From the NCBI RefSeq assembly GCF_020740795.1, contig NC_067283.1, positions 109,913,706 to 109,977,705 on the forward strand: a DNA stretch of 64,000 bases. The letters are read 5' to 3'. A program made the position numbers and the translations under genes. The DNA comes from Apus apus. Its lineage: Eukaryota > Chordata > Aves > Apodiformes > Apodidae. Shown one piece after another: positions 35,015 through 48,047 of this stretch (its first letter is position 1; every line of letters starts with the position of its first letter). The notes beneath the pieces were generated by a model, which saw only the letters and a program-made list of their open reading frames with translations, made no database searches and was not told the origin of the DNA.

Positions 35015-36605
35015 GGAATGGAAAAAGAATAAGTTTGCAAAAGCAAGAAACATTTTTTAAAAAAACAACTTGTCCATTATATCTGTGTTCCTAAAAGTCC
35101 ACTCCACAAGTTGCTGAGCTGCATTATTTTGGAAAATGCCTGAACATACACCAACAACATGCAGCATGCAGGTAATTCCACATCAGTCACTAACTCTGGA
35201 CCCAGATGTTCCCATGCAAACAGACCTTACCAAGCTCTTCTGAGCCAAGTATCCAAATGCAGGGGTGGCCACTTGTGACTTTTCAAAGAGCTGCTAAGTT
35301 TGGGAACCAGCTGCCTGGCATGGGAAATGAACTCCCCAGTTGCCTTGGATATATGGAAGGTTGTCCTTGAGATACGCTGACAACCTATGCAGCAGCTTGT
35401 GCACATTTCTTCTGAGAATTAAGCTCCAGTGAAGTGCTGCACCCTTGACAGTCATTATGCAGTGCCTCGTTCTCTGGTTGCATTTACAGATTTGAAAGGA
35501 AATTAAGAAATGGAAACAAGTCCAATTTAGAAGAGTTTGCACATCACCTCTGTCTCCATTCAGCTAGGCAAGAACTGAACACAGATTTAAAAGTTAGTTT
35601 AACTATAAGGGAAAAAGGAATTGAACAGAGTGTTAGTGTGGTGTTTGGCTACTGGCAGGCAGCTCAGTGAAGCTGCTGAAACAAAAGGCATTTTTTAGTC
35701 ATTAATTGGTTAATGGATTATTTCTTTTTTGGACATTTTTATTGCTAAAGATTCCCTGCTCCTCCCCATCCATAAAAGGATTTCTCCTCACCCTAAAAAT
35801 AACTAGCCAATACCTTCTTTTGCACACATTGAAGCTGTCCTCTCCTCGAATACCTTCACAAGCCACTGGGGTAGAAGAGATTGACCAATGCCAAGACTGG
35901 TTAAGACTCATCCAATTATGCTTTGTGGTGGTTTTACAATACACAGGTGGGATTTCATCTAGACAGCTTGCAATTAGAGCAACCTGCCATGAAAAGAAAT
36001 AATGATGTATCAGAAAGGTTGCTATTCCAGGGCTGATTTACCAAGATTTAGTGGCCTGCAGTGCAGACAGTGCTGTATTTCCTAAGTGTTTTAGTGCTGG
36101 ATCTTTTTATACTGGCAAGAATAATAAAATTAAGTGAGCCCAACAGAAAATGTAGGACAAGGAATAGTGGAGGAATGAAATATTCTGTTTTAATGTGCTT
36201 TTCTGTGCTGTAAAATAACTACATTGTCAGTATTAGTATTCAATCTAGCTTATATGTCTTCTGTCCTAAAATACGCTTCCTGAAATAGTCCTCTAAGATG
36301 CCTCTTAGGAGCAACTGCATGAAACACCTGGGAGCCCACTGTGCTCTGCTTTTTACTGTGGCTTTGACTTTTGCTTGACTTTGACTGTTTACTTGACTTT
36401 TGCAGGTTTGAGTGCCCTCAGGACCCTCTCAGCATCATTATACTAAATAGCTAAGATGGGTGCTCTGCAGACACATGTACATTCAAAGATGATAAAAACT
36501 TCATTCCTTAAGACAAGAACACATTGACTTTTTTGTGTGTGTGTCAGCCCAGGCAAGGGTTCTGCAGTACATACATACTCACAGAAACTGACCCATGACA
36601 ACAAG

Positions 36606-36640
36606 CAAACTCCTGTCAATAATTAAATGACAGGAGTTTG
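36606..36640 (+). repeat. Perfect 13-bp hairpin with 9-nt loop
   Basis: CAAACTCCTGTCA at 36606-36618 is followed after ATAATTAAA by its exact reverse complement TGACAGGAGTTTG at 36628-36640. The flanks show no recognisable element. Confidence 0.9.
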
Positions 36641-39600
36641 AAATACATGCTTGGAATATATTGTATCTTCGCTTACATCCCAGTTCTTTCATTTAGACGT
36701 TTGGCAGTGCCAAAGTTCAGCATGACCTGGAAGCACCAGATACTTTATTTCACTGTATAAATGTATTTCTTCATGTTTCTTCTTTTGTGAGGATTATAAT
36801 ATGACTATATAATTTCAAGACTGTACTTGTTTACCTAGGATCTCTGTGTAAAACAGACAAAGGCTCTTCTGCATAACGGTTCATTTTCTGATTCACTCTC
36901 CAAATCTGTATTGATCAGGGGCCACATGGAGATCTGTCTCTTAATTTAGGTATTCAGATGAAGGCAGTTTGAGTATGGGAGGGCTATAAAACATCCTCTT
37001 ACTTGGATTATAGGTAGGCATGAGCCCTTCAGAAGCACACAATGGAGAAACTATCCAGGCTGGCCACAGGTGACATGAAACATTTGGTACTGAGTTGCTT
37101 CACTTTCTGTGCACCAGAGACAAACCACTTGATTCCTCACTTGTGCTTGAAATAGCTACTCCAGAGATAGGCACCACTAACCCCTCATCTCCCAGTGGAC
37201 TAATGAATTTTTCACCTATCTAATTTCTTCAGGGCAAATCACCACTGCTACATTCTTCACAAGCCAGAGTTGACATATGTATTCCGTGCAAACCCTGCAA
37301 GTGTAGCAGAGTACTTTTGTCAGAGATACCTTGTGGCTCATATGCAATTCCATTATGGAAAAGGAAGAATGAAACAACTGTGCTTTGAACTTTCATAGTT
37401 TCTTCTCCCCTTGAAGTTCTCAAAAAAACCCCCACAAAATAGTTACAAACTTTTATTTCCTCTGGATTAAGATCTAGGAATATTTTATATGTGGAGCCAT
37501 CAATCCGACTATAACAGACACCACATTTTTAAATGAGATATGTATCACTAAAACATGTGCTTGTACCAAGCATCTCTAAGATCGGGGAGTAAAAAAGGGC
37601 GTGAGTATATGAGGTGCTCAGAGCTTCCTAAAGAGACCAAGAGGCAAACTTTATAGTTTGTAGCTGAAATACAATTCGGTTCAAGGGAGGTACATCGAGT
37701 TACACACAAGCGAGAATAACTGATCATTGTAAGAAAAAAAAAAAAAATACTGCAGGTAAATGACAGATACCAGTCATCTAAAATACTGCTTTTCCAAACA
37801 CAGCTTTGTGAATCAGTGACTACCGTCCCTTCAATCTGTTAGCAGAAAGTTCAGCATCTCACTGCATGCTGACTTGGAGTTATGGCAAGAACACAGATAA
37901 GGCAAGTGAAGAAGGACAGGACAGAGGGAAAAGATTTATTTTGCACCAATCCAGAGCTGGTTTTGGAGGAAAACAACCCAGGCCCACAGGCAATGGGGAA
38001 ACTGGAGAGACCCAATAGAGTAAAATAAAAAGTAATGTTATCAGGCTTATAATCGTCCCATCCCCATTTAATATGGGGACAGAAGGAACCTATTTTTCTT
38101 TGCCTGAGACCCTCACAGATACATGATTCCTCACTTTGCACAGGGATCCCCTCTACTCCCTGCCCCCTGCCTTCATCTACCAGAAGCACAAAGTCACTCA
38201 TGCTAATGAGGCAAGACAGTCTGCGTAAGCCACTTCCACGAGCTGATTCATATGGTCAGCAACTCGAATGAAGGAAATTAAACTCTATTTTTACTTGCCA
38301 ATTCTTGTTCAAATCTTGAATTAACTCCCTCCTGTTTCTGCCCTCCTAGTCAAAACATTTGGTTTCTCCAAAACATGTTCAGAATGAAAGGATAAGAAAG
38401 ATTAAGGCATGATTAATATAAAAAGTACCAATAAAGATGCTGCTATTATCAGAAACTAAGCAAGACAGCTGCAAACAAGTATTGAAAATAAAAACAAGCA
38501 CCCCACCCTCTTATTACTACAAAATAAATCTTTGCTGAGGTCAATCGATGGTGATCCAGCTTCTGGATAGTGCAATGCTGATGCTGCTCCTCTAGCTTTC
38601 TGACAACAGTTTGATGGGGCTGATTCTTTGCCGTATAACTTACAGACTTTTAAATAAGCAGAGAACTATTACAGTCCAGACAGCTTGTGTATGGACAGAG
38701 CCTGTGTCTAGTTTGAATGGAGTGCTTGTCTCTAGATGTGTAGCTTAGATACACTGCTAATAAAAGGCCACTTTCAGATCATAGACCACTTAACACTTGG
38801 CCATATTTAGCCCAGCCTCCTTTCTATGCAGTTGCACTCATTTTGAGTACAGTTAAACAAGTATGTTCAAACAGCATTTAATTCTAAGCTCAGTCTTCCC
38901 CCTCTGTGTATACTTGGTTAATAAAACCTAAGTCAGCCACTGCAGCAGTGGCCAGAAATCTTCATCAGCGCTCACTCTTATTTCTGTACAGAACAATGTC
39001 ATAGCAAAGCAGCTTAAACAACCTGAAATTCAAAATGGACTCAAACTAAGCAGACAATACTCATTTTACGAAGCATAATATTAGAAAAAGACTCTTGAGT
39101 TCCACCGACTGGTAGGTTTACTTTATGTATAGAGGGAGATTAAATCTGAAGACAACACTATCAGGTAATCTCTGTATATTACATATTGGTTTCTTATTTG
39201 AGTTCATTAAATAATGTCAATGTACCTGCTTTTTCATGACTTAAAACATAGAAGCAAGTCAAATAACCTTAACAGTTTCCTCTGTTGACAAATGCAATTC
39301 TCAAAATTTTTACTTCCAAGCACATAGCAATTCATATACACAGTCATAGGATAAATAATGTCTCTTTCATGTTCATAACTCAAGCCAGGAAGGCATTTTT
39401 TAGCATATTTCATATTTTAAGCAAGATCTATTTTCCTCTCTAAAGGCAAGGGCTCATGCCTGAGGCTTGATGCCAATACCTTTTTACTCAGAGGTATAAG
39501 GGACTATGTCTGGGCACTTGCTGATCAACACCCATCCTGCACAGGGCAGACTTGGTCCTCACTGCCCCATCTGCATGAATATTTCCCAGGAGGAGTGATG

Positions 39601-42526
39601 TAACTGCTGGGCATTAACCCTGGAGGCTAACTAATCCTGCATGCTGGGACTAAAACCCTGGCTCCTCTCTTCCAGGGAGTGCTGCAACTCCCAGATGTCA
39701 GATGAGCCTCTCCCTCTCTCTAGTTCACTTTTATATACAGGAGGGATATAACATAGGTCTTTCATGTAGCGGAAGTTGTAGGCTTGAATCTGCTTGAGCA
39801 GAGGATGAAAATGAACCTGAAGTTCCCTATTTCAAGGAATCATGGACTTTTTTTTTTTTTTCCACAGAGATCCCGATACCATGTTAAGAAGACCATCCAT
39901 CATACCTGTACCTCATGTGGTCCAATCTGGCAGGTGTGAGCTTTCCCAGTGAGACAGCCATTTCTGGGTTTCCACCACAGTGAGATAAGATGTGCCTGGG
40001 TTGGCTGGTCCACTAGCCCTGCCAACACTGGTGCACACCTGTACCCACAGAGGCACAATCCTGCAAGTCTCAGCTGCCTCCTCTGGGAGGTGATGAATAA
40101 GCAGATGTTGCAGATCTGGGCTTGAGTTGATGCTAGGCACTTCCTTCCAAACCTGTCCCCCTGAATTATCATGAAGATATAGCTACTTAAATAGTTGCTT
40201 ACATGGTTGTTCTGGGCATCCAAATATGGAGCTTGGATGCCCATTAAGATATTTGGAATAAAAAGAATGCAAAGAGCATGTGTTGTATGGGGAAACGTTT
40301 CTAAGCCCAAAAGGTTTCTAGCTGGGTACCAAATCCTTTCCTCAGTCACTGTAAAGCAATTATTTCCGCTGCAAATGTCAAGCTACAAACAACCTGATCA
40401 ACGAGATGTTCTTATAAGCAGCAACACAAGTGGTAGCCTAGTTTTGGAGGAGTTTCAGTCATGTTTCCCTATCCCATCTCTCCCAAGCCAGGACTTCCAG
40501 TTCCTGCCAGTATCCAGCTGGAAGCAGTGGGCAATGCAGTGGCTCATCACCTGCATTTGTGTTTGCTGGCCAGCCCTCTAACGTCTCCTGAAATTGATAT
40601 GAAGCTGGGATACCAGTGATTCCCTCTTCCCTGGGGACGACAAAATTTCCCCTCTAGAAGCCACCACCCATCACATTGCTGAGATCTTTTATAACTGTGT
40701 GTCAAAGTCGGCTAAAATTGTTCCCAGCTTCAAACGTTACTGCAGGAGAACTGAAAGGGAGATTGCCTGGCAGTGGGGATGGGCCTCCCTAGGACATGCA
40801 GGGCATTTTACAACCAGTGAAATCTAAAAAGGAAGATGATAAAAAGCTGTACTCCTTCCCCACAAAACCCACCATCCTCTTGGAGAAGAGAGGCCAGTAA
40901 TGTCACACTGTGCTGCTGCAGATGTGGCAGTATTTCTCACACTAGTGGCTGTGGTACAATTTTTGCTGGTAAACAGAAGCCATTTCTTTCTTGTCTGCAG
41001 GTAAACACACTTATCTTCTAGCATAAACAAGACATCTTGCTCTTTTAGTAATAGTAAGAAAAGTTTCAAATGTAACGAATTTCAGCTGAAGAATATTAAT
41101 GTATATCCAGGCATGAAGAATTCAATTTTCCCCAAATTGCTTTGGAAGACACTGTATGATCTCTAGAGGTCTCAAAGCATTTTCCCCTCAATCACAATTA
41201 GCATTTAATTCAAATTAGATGACTTTATTGGTAAATAAAAAATAAATAGAAATATATAATGTGCTCCGAGTTGGCAAAGATTGGAAATCTGTGTTTGCCT
41301 ACATTCATACCCTTTTAAACAAATTCATGTATTCAATTTTACAAAATATATATTAATACAAAATATATACTAATTGAGAATTTATTGCATTCATAAATTG
41401 CTGTGGGACAAAACAGACTGTGAATTTACAAAGGGATTGCCCACTGCACACTCCCCTTCTCACACTGACTGAAAGGTAGCACACCCTGTTTTCACTGACA
41501 AGGGCTAACTCATGCTCATAGGTAAAAGAAAATACTCTAGTTTATTCTGTAGAAATTTTTTTTGGTATAGCTGTTCACTTGGAATGCATTAACCTGCAAG
41601 CAGTACCACGGGATGATTAGTGTGCCATCCAAACACTAACTAGTTCGAGCAAGGTGCCTTCTTGAGGCAAAGAGATGATAAAGAATGGCTCTGTGGGTAA
41701 GGGTGGGTGCACCGGCCAGCACCACAGTGTTTGGTTTTGTAACTAAGCAAGTCCCTTGACCTTCACACTTCATTTTTCTATGTCTGCAAAACAAGAGAAG
41801 ATAATAATTGCCAACCCCATGTGAATATTGAGATTCTTAATTTCTGATTAACACTGGTAGAAAACTCTGGCCATTTTACAGGGCAAGAAGGGACACAGAC
41901 ATCTGAGAATCAGGACTGCAAACCAACTTCCTTGCCCGTACTGCCTTTCATTGCTCAAACCTCACCCCACTTCTTTCAATACTTTAGTTGAAAAGACTGT
42001 TAAGAAAACTGAACTTTCATCCAGTCTTCTTAACCTGTTGCATACACTAATACTCTTTCACAAGAAGAATAATTCTTCCCAAAATTGAAGATATTTTTAT
42101 CTTCACATACTGCATGTATATTCCTGTCTAGACAGCCTGAAAAATGGTTTCCTCCAAAAGGATATAGAAAAGGTTCTCAAAGAAAAGTGTCCACTGTTCT
42201 TACTTAAATAATACATCCTTCTGCTTTTTTATGAGATTCACCATCTTGATACTATATATTACTTAATTAGCGAAGGACTGATGTTATCTGAACTTGAAGG
42301 GGTCAGAGGCTGGTATCAGGAGCAGCCCTGATCAACCTGGAAGAAAGAAAATATTACGTGTAGGGCAAACTCAAACAATTTTTCCTGCATTATTTTCCCA
42401 TCTGATCAGATATCACGTAATGAATGGAGAAGTTATTTTTTAAAAATTCAGCTTCTGCTTACTGGTAAACAGAACATGCAGGGTGAGCCGGAGGGATCTC
42501 ATAGTCAACCAGACAGGGCTCAAAGG

Positions 42527-42667
42527 TAAAGATAGCAGGGGTCTGCATGTGTGAAAAAGGAGCTTCTGAAAAAAACAAAACCCAAACCAAAAAAACAACC
42601 AACAAACATAAAAAGGAGGCATACCAGAGGTGGAAGCACATGCACATGCAGACCCCTGCTATCTTTA
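42527..42667 (+). repeat. Perfect 25-bp inverted repeat, 91-bp spacer
   Basis: The arm at 42527-42551 starts TAAAGATAGCAGGGGTCTGC. Its exact reverse complement is at 42643-42667 and ends CTGCTATCTTTA. The match breaks on both outer and inner sides, though a CAAA block outside each arm hints at a longer, gapped homology. The spacer contains an A-rich stretch with CAAAACCCAAACC. It could be a small palindromic element or a local inverted duplication. Confidence 0.9.
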
Positions 42668-42699
42668 TTTGCTTCTCATGGGGATGAAGCATCCTTGAG

Positions 42700-42935
42700 T
42701 TTGGAGCAGAAGATTGTTGGACTTCACCCAGATGTCCTGAACCACTCTCCTCCCCAGGGCCATATACAATGAGTTTCCTCTAAGCACATCCCTGAGCATC
42801 CTAAAGTCTGCTCTCCTGAAGCCCAGGGTTGTGATCCTGCTTTTTGCCTTGTTCCATCTTTTCAGGATCCAAACCTCCACCTTCTCATGGTGACTGCCGT
42901 CACCCTAACCTTCACATCTTCAACCAGTCCTTCCA
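42700..42935. mobile_element. Possible CR1-related interspersed fragment
   Basis: The segment with CACATCCCTGAGCATCCTAA, GTCTGCTCTCCTGAAGCCCA and CTTCACATCTTCAACCAG has the wording of a dispersed bird repeat often found in minus-oriented CR1-like copies. It lies just before a clear CR1 region. I cannot name the family from memory with confidence. Confidence 0.35.
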
Positions 42936-43059
42936 TATAGGGACTTGCTGATAGATGACACAGAAAAGGTTTAAATACTTGACGCCTTCATTGCCTTGGT
43001 CTTTACTCATAAAACTGGCCTTCAGCAATCCCATTTTCCTGAGACCTATGGGAAAGCCT

Positions 43060-44875
43060 GGAGCAAAGAAGACTTCTCCTGGCAAAGGAAGATCAGGTTA
43101 GGGAATATTTAAACAAACTGGACACAAACAAGTCCATAGAACCCAATAGGATGCAGCCATGAGTGCTGAGGGAGTTGCGGGATGTCACTGTGAGTCTATT
43201 CTTGGTTATCTTTGAAAGGTCGTGGTGATGGGGGAAGGTTCCTGAAAACTAGGAGAAAGCAAATGTCACACAGTCTTCAAGAAGGGCTAGTAGGAGCATT
43301 GAGGAAACTACAAGATAGTCAGCTTCACCTCAATTCCTGGGAGCAAAAGGGTGCAGGGGATTATTCTTCCCCAGGTGAATTTTACTTTGTTAAACTTCAT
43401 GAGGTTCCTGTTTGTCCATTTCTCCTGGTCTCTCTTAATGGTGATACACCCATCTGGTGTCTCAACTACTCCTTCCATTTTTGTATTCTCTGACAGCTTG
43501 CTGAGGGTGCACTCCGTCCCATCATCCTGGTATGAAATGAAGAAGTTAAACAGTATTTTATTCAGTTGTGACCCCTGGGGTAGTCCACTGGTGACTGGCC
43601 TCCAGCTGGACTTTGTACTGCATAGATTTATGAAGGGGAAATCATGCCTGACCAGTCTGATAGCCTGGTACAATGAGAAGACTGGCTCAGTGGATGAGGG
43701 CAGAGTACTGGATGTTGTTTAATCTCAAATTCAGTAAGGCTTTTGGTGTGGACACCCATAACATCCCTGTGAACTACAGGCTAGATAAGTGTTCGATGAG
43801 TTGGGCTGAAAATTAGCTGAATTGCTTAGGCTCAACTGGTTGTGCACAAAACCCAGCCGGAGGCCAGTCACTAGTGCCCTGGGGTCTATGGTGGGTCTGA
43901 AACTGTTTCACATCTTCATTACTGACATGGATGATGAGACGGAGGGTACCCTCACCAAGTTTGCAGGCAATACAGGACTGGGAGGAGTGGCTGATACACT
44001 AGAGGGTTATGCTCTGTTCAGAGGGACCTCAACAGATATAAGAAATGGGTGAACTTGAACTTAATGAAACTTGAAAAAGGGGAACACAAAGTCCTGCAGC
44101 TGGGGAAGAATAACCCCAGGCACCAGTACAGGCTGGGTGCTGGAAAGCAGCTTCACAGGAGAGGACCTGCAAGTCCTGGAGAACATGTCGATTGTGAGCC
44201 AGCAATGTGCCCTCATGGCAAATAAGGCTGACAGTCTCCTGGGCAGCATTAGGTAGAGCATTTCCAGCATATCAGGAGAGGTGATCCTTCACCTTTGCTC
44301 AGCCCTGGTGAAACACACTGGGAGTGCTGTGCCCAGTTCTGGGCTTCCCAGTACAGGAGACATGGCCATACTGGAATGAGTCCAGTGGATAATGGACATG
44401 GACACAGACATACTGGAGTGAGACCACTGAAGGACCACAAAGATACTGAAGGGATAAGAGCATATGACATACAAGCAGTGGCCAAGAGAGCTGGTACTGT
44501 TCAGCCTGGAGAAAAGAAGGCTCAGGGGAATCTTATCAATTTATAGAAATACCTGTTGGACAGAGATGGCAGGAGTAAAGAAGATGGAGCTAGATTCCCT
44601 TCAGTGATGTCCAGTGACAGGACAAGAGGCATTGGGCACTAACTGAAACACAAATAATTCCATCTAGATATAAGAAAATAGTTTTCTACTGTGTGAGTAC
44701 TGAGCACTGGTGCAGGTTGCCCAGAGGTTGTGGAGTCTCCATTCTAGGAGGTACTCAGAATGCAGCTGGGTGTGATTCTGGGCAACCTGCTCTAGCTGAC
44801 CCTGCTTTGAGTAGACCAGGTGATCTCCAGAGATGCCTTCCAGCCTCGACCATTATGTGACTCTATGAAGCATAT
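43060..44875 (+). mobile_element. CR1 LINE, plus orientation, rearranged, with an inverted CR1 piece inside
   Basis: Plus-strand CR1 ORF2 sequence runs from about 43060 (segment with GTCAGCTTCACCTCAATTCC near 43318), resumes at about 43626 (GGGGAAATCATGCCTGACCA, then GCTTTTGGTGTGGACACCCA) and continues through the RT end (43850-44060) and 3' domain to TCTCCAGAGATGCCTTCCAG and GTGACTCTATGA near 44873. Many stops and frameshifts are present. The stretch 43371-43615 is CR1 in the opposite direction and is listed separately. Confidence 0.9.
43371..43615 (-). mobile_element. Inverted CR1 segment nested in a plus-oriented CR1
   Basis: On the minus strand this piece reads SSWRPVTSGLPQGSQLNKIL, then CTLSKLSENTKMEGVVETPD and NRNLMKFNKVKF, a clear though mutated CR1 reverse-transcriptase C-terminal stretch. 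The plus strand before and after it is CR1 in the other direction, from an earlier part of ORF2. Confidence 0.9.
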
Positions 44876-46074
44876 GGAAGTGAAATAATAGTTCAGCTTG
44901 TTTAGTGGACTATATGCACTAGCTCTCTTGCAGATTTTCAAACTCCTCATTTTAGGGGAACAACATTAGTAACACTAAGGAATAAGACCCTGAACTGGGA
45001 AAAGAGGAGCAAGGGACATACCTATTAGGTAACCTCAAAGTAGCAGCACTTGGAAGCTGGCATACATGGACTGAACTTTTCCAAGCTAGGTCATGTGAGA
45101 GGATGAAGGGGCTAGAGGGGGGTACTGAAGTAAAATACAGAAGTGCACGAAAAAAAACAAGGAGTTTGGACTAAACAATGAAGTTTTTTCTCATATTAAT
45201 ATAGGTGTATTGCACCATGTGCATACCTGAGGCATTCTTCAAGTTATAAGTAAATCCCCAACATGGCCCATGCAACAAACTCACATTGTTATTTAACAGA
45301 GGTTTGAGTTTTCTTTCATCTCTCTACTTTGGCAGAAGGTGTGTGCATCAGAGCTGCAGTTCTCCCTGGTCCAAGCCTAACTCTATCAAGTACACTGCTT
45401 CATCACAGTCCCTTCTGTGTTACTGCTTCCCCTCATGTGGAGAAAGACGAATGCCCCCTGACAGAGATGTTAAAAGACTAAGGAGCCGGATATGCTACTG
45501 CAAGAGAGTCTGCCTTGATGAAAGAGCTCCTCGGGGACAGAACAGTGGGACAGATATTGTGACGTGCTCTCACCAGCCTCCTGCTCCCAGAGGGACAGGC
45601 TCAAGTCTGAGCTCAAACACAGCTGGGATATTAACCCAAAAGTCTGACTGTGCAAACAGCTTCAGTTTCTAAATGCAAGTACACATACTCATGTTAGTCC
45701 TTCAGAGCTTCTCAGCGGCACTGGGCAAAACCACATGTAGGAGTATACCTTAAGACCACAACACAGACAAGACTGAGTTGTAAGGATGAAACATAAAGGA
45801 TTGCCTTCAGACAAATTTTGATTGGTGGTCTGTAATGTGTTTTTAGTCAAGAGTGTTACACAGTTAGAAGAAAAAGGCTTGGTCTTGTTTCCCTGCATTT
45901 CCCTTAGTAGTAGTTAACATGCTACAGCTGATCAGGCTGCACATCAGTGCAAGGATTTACCTTGAAGTTGCACAGGTAGTTGAAAGCAGAGTGCACACCA
46001 TTTCTGGATGTCTCTGCTTAGGCAGAGTGGTAAATGACTGCTACTGTTAAATGAACATGCATACCTATGTCCAT

Positions 46075-46467
46075 AAAGGGATGGAGCACCTCCCATATGA
46101 AGATAGGCTGAGGAAGTTGGGGTTGTTCAGCCTGGAGAAGAGGCTCAGAGATGACCTTATAGTGGCCTTCCAGTACCTGAAAGGGGCCTACAAGAAAGCT
46201 GGGGCAGGACTTTTTGCACAGGCATGTAGCGAGAGGACAAGGGGCAATGGTTTAAAACTCAAAGAGGAGACATTTAGATTAGAAATTTGGAGGAAATTCT
46301 TTACTATGAGGGTAGTGAGACACTGGAACAGGTTTCCCAGGGAGGTTGTGGAAGCCCCATCCCTGGCAGTATTCAGAGACAGGTTGGATGGGGCTCTAAG
46401 CAACCTGATCTAGCGGTAGGTGTCTTAAGGTCCCTTCCAACCCTAACCTTTCTATGATTCTATGATA
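46075..46467 (+). mobile_element. CR1 LINE 3' fragment, plus orientation
   Basis: Begins with ATGGAGCACCTCCCATATGA and runs through the CR1 3' domain with a frame open to 46413 ([19 protein letters not shown], then VRHWNRFPREVVEAPS). It ends with CCCTTCCAACCCTAACC and TTCTATGATTCTATGATA, the characteristic CR1 3' tail. Fairly little decayed. Confidence 0.94.
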
Positions 46468-47009
46468 AATAACAAAAAAGGTGCTCAAGGAAAACCAGCA
46501 AATGCTTTATGATCAAAGGGAACAAAAGACACTGAACATGATTACTGCAGTTAAAGGCTTCTGGAAGCAGATACTACCTTAGTATTTTATCTATGTCATA
46601 ATTCACCAAACTTTGCATGGACTTTAGAAAGAGCTAAAAACCACACAGCAACAACACTGCCCTTCAAGACCAGATACCCACAGATAGCGAGGGGTTTACC
46701 TAGCAGGAGATCACTAGGACACCAACTTTATAATTTCCCCATCCCCTCTCTGTTACACTCACCCTCAACAAGACATTTCCTGCTATCTGCCCCTTTGCAT
46801 TCCTGCTCCTGTCAAGCTGTAACATCATTCATCTTCGGCACTTTCCCCTCACTTAAATTTCTCGCAGCCAGCTTCCCTTGGTGTTGTTACACTCCCTTAA
46901 AGGGGACTACAGGATCTTAAGCCAGGTTAAGTATCTTAACCTGCATATAAAATTTCAGGTTCAGTATTGAAAAGAAACAGAATCTATCTGTAGGAAATAT
47001 TCTATTAGG

Positions 47010-48047
47010 ATCAGAGAGTTGTAGTCAATGGGGCAGAATCTGGTTGGAGGTGTGTGGCTAGTGGCGTCCCTCAGGGGTCGGTATTGGGATTGGTGTTGTT
47101 CAACATCTTCATCAATGACCTGCATGAGGGTATAGAATGTACCCTCAGCAAGTTTGCTGATGACACCAAGCTGGGAGGAGTGGCTGACACACCAGAAGGC
47201 TGTGCTGCCATTCAGAGAGACTTAGACAGGCTGGAGAGTTGGGCGGGGAGAAACATGATGAAATTCAACAAGGGGAAGTATAGAGTTTTGCATTTGGGGA
47301 AGAACAACACGATGTCCCAGTATAGGTTGGGGGCTGACCTGCTGGAGAGTAGTGTAGGTGAAAGAGACCTGGGGGTCCTGGTAGACAGGAGGATGACCAT
47401 GAGCCAGCAATGTGCCCTTGTGGCCAAGAAGGCCAATGGCATCCTGGGGTGCATTAGAAAGGGTGTGGTTAGTCGGTCAAGAGAGGTTCTCCTCCCCCTC
47501 TATTCTGCATTGGTGAGGCCGCATCTGGAGTATTGTGTCCAGTTCTGGGCCCCTCAGTTCAAGAAGGACAGGCAACTGCTGGAAAGAGTCCAGCGCAGAG
47601 CTACTAAGATGATTAAGGGAGTGGAACATCTCCCTTATGAGGAAAGGCTGAGGGAGCTGGGTCTCTTTAGCTTGGAGAAGAGGAGGCTGAGGGGTGACCT
47701 CATCAATGATTTACAAATATGTAAGGGGTGAGTGTCAGGGAGATGGAGTTAGGGTCTTCTCAGTGATGACCAGTGATAGGACAAGGGGTAATGGGTGTAA
47801 ATTGGAGCATAGGAGGTTCAAGGTGAATATCCGAAAAAAATTTTTTACTGTAAGAGTGACAGAGCACTGGAACAGGCTGCCCAGGGAGGTTGTGGAGTCT
47901 CCTTCACTGGAGACATTCAAAACCCACCTGGATGTGTTCCTATGTGATGTACTCTAGGTGACCCTGCTCTGGCAGGGGGGGTTGGACTAGATGATCTTTC
48001 GAGGTCCCTTCCAACCCCTATGATTCTATGATTCTATGATTCTATGA
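47010..48047 (+). mobile_element. CR1 LINE, plus orientation, about 1 kb, youngest-looking copy
   Basis: A 5'-truncated CR1 with a frame open from 47054 to 47731: [20 protein letters not shown], then the RT catalytic YADD-equivalent FADDTKLGG, then [20 protein letters not shown] and [21 protein letters not shown] frameshift near 47700-47731 separates the last part ([19 protein letters not shown]). The 3' end has at least three ATTCTATG-type 8-mers at about 48021-48047. The long open frame and clean tail make it the least decayed copy here. It lacks the N-terminal RT, endonuclease and ORF1, so it cannot move. Confidence 0.95.

Noticed and set aside
47054-47957. Reverse-transcriptase-like frames as a host gene
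   Set aside because: They belong to a 5'-truncated CR1 with its 3' tail. No endonuclease or full RT domain is present.
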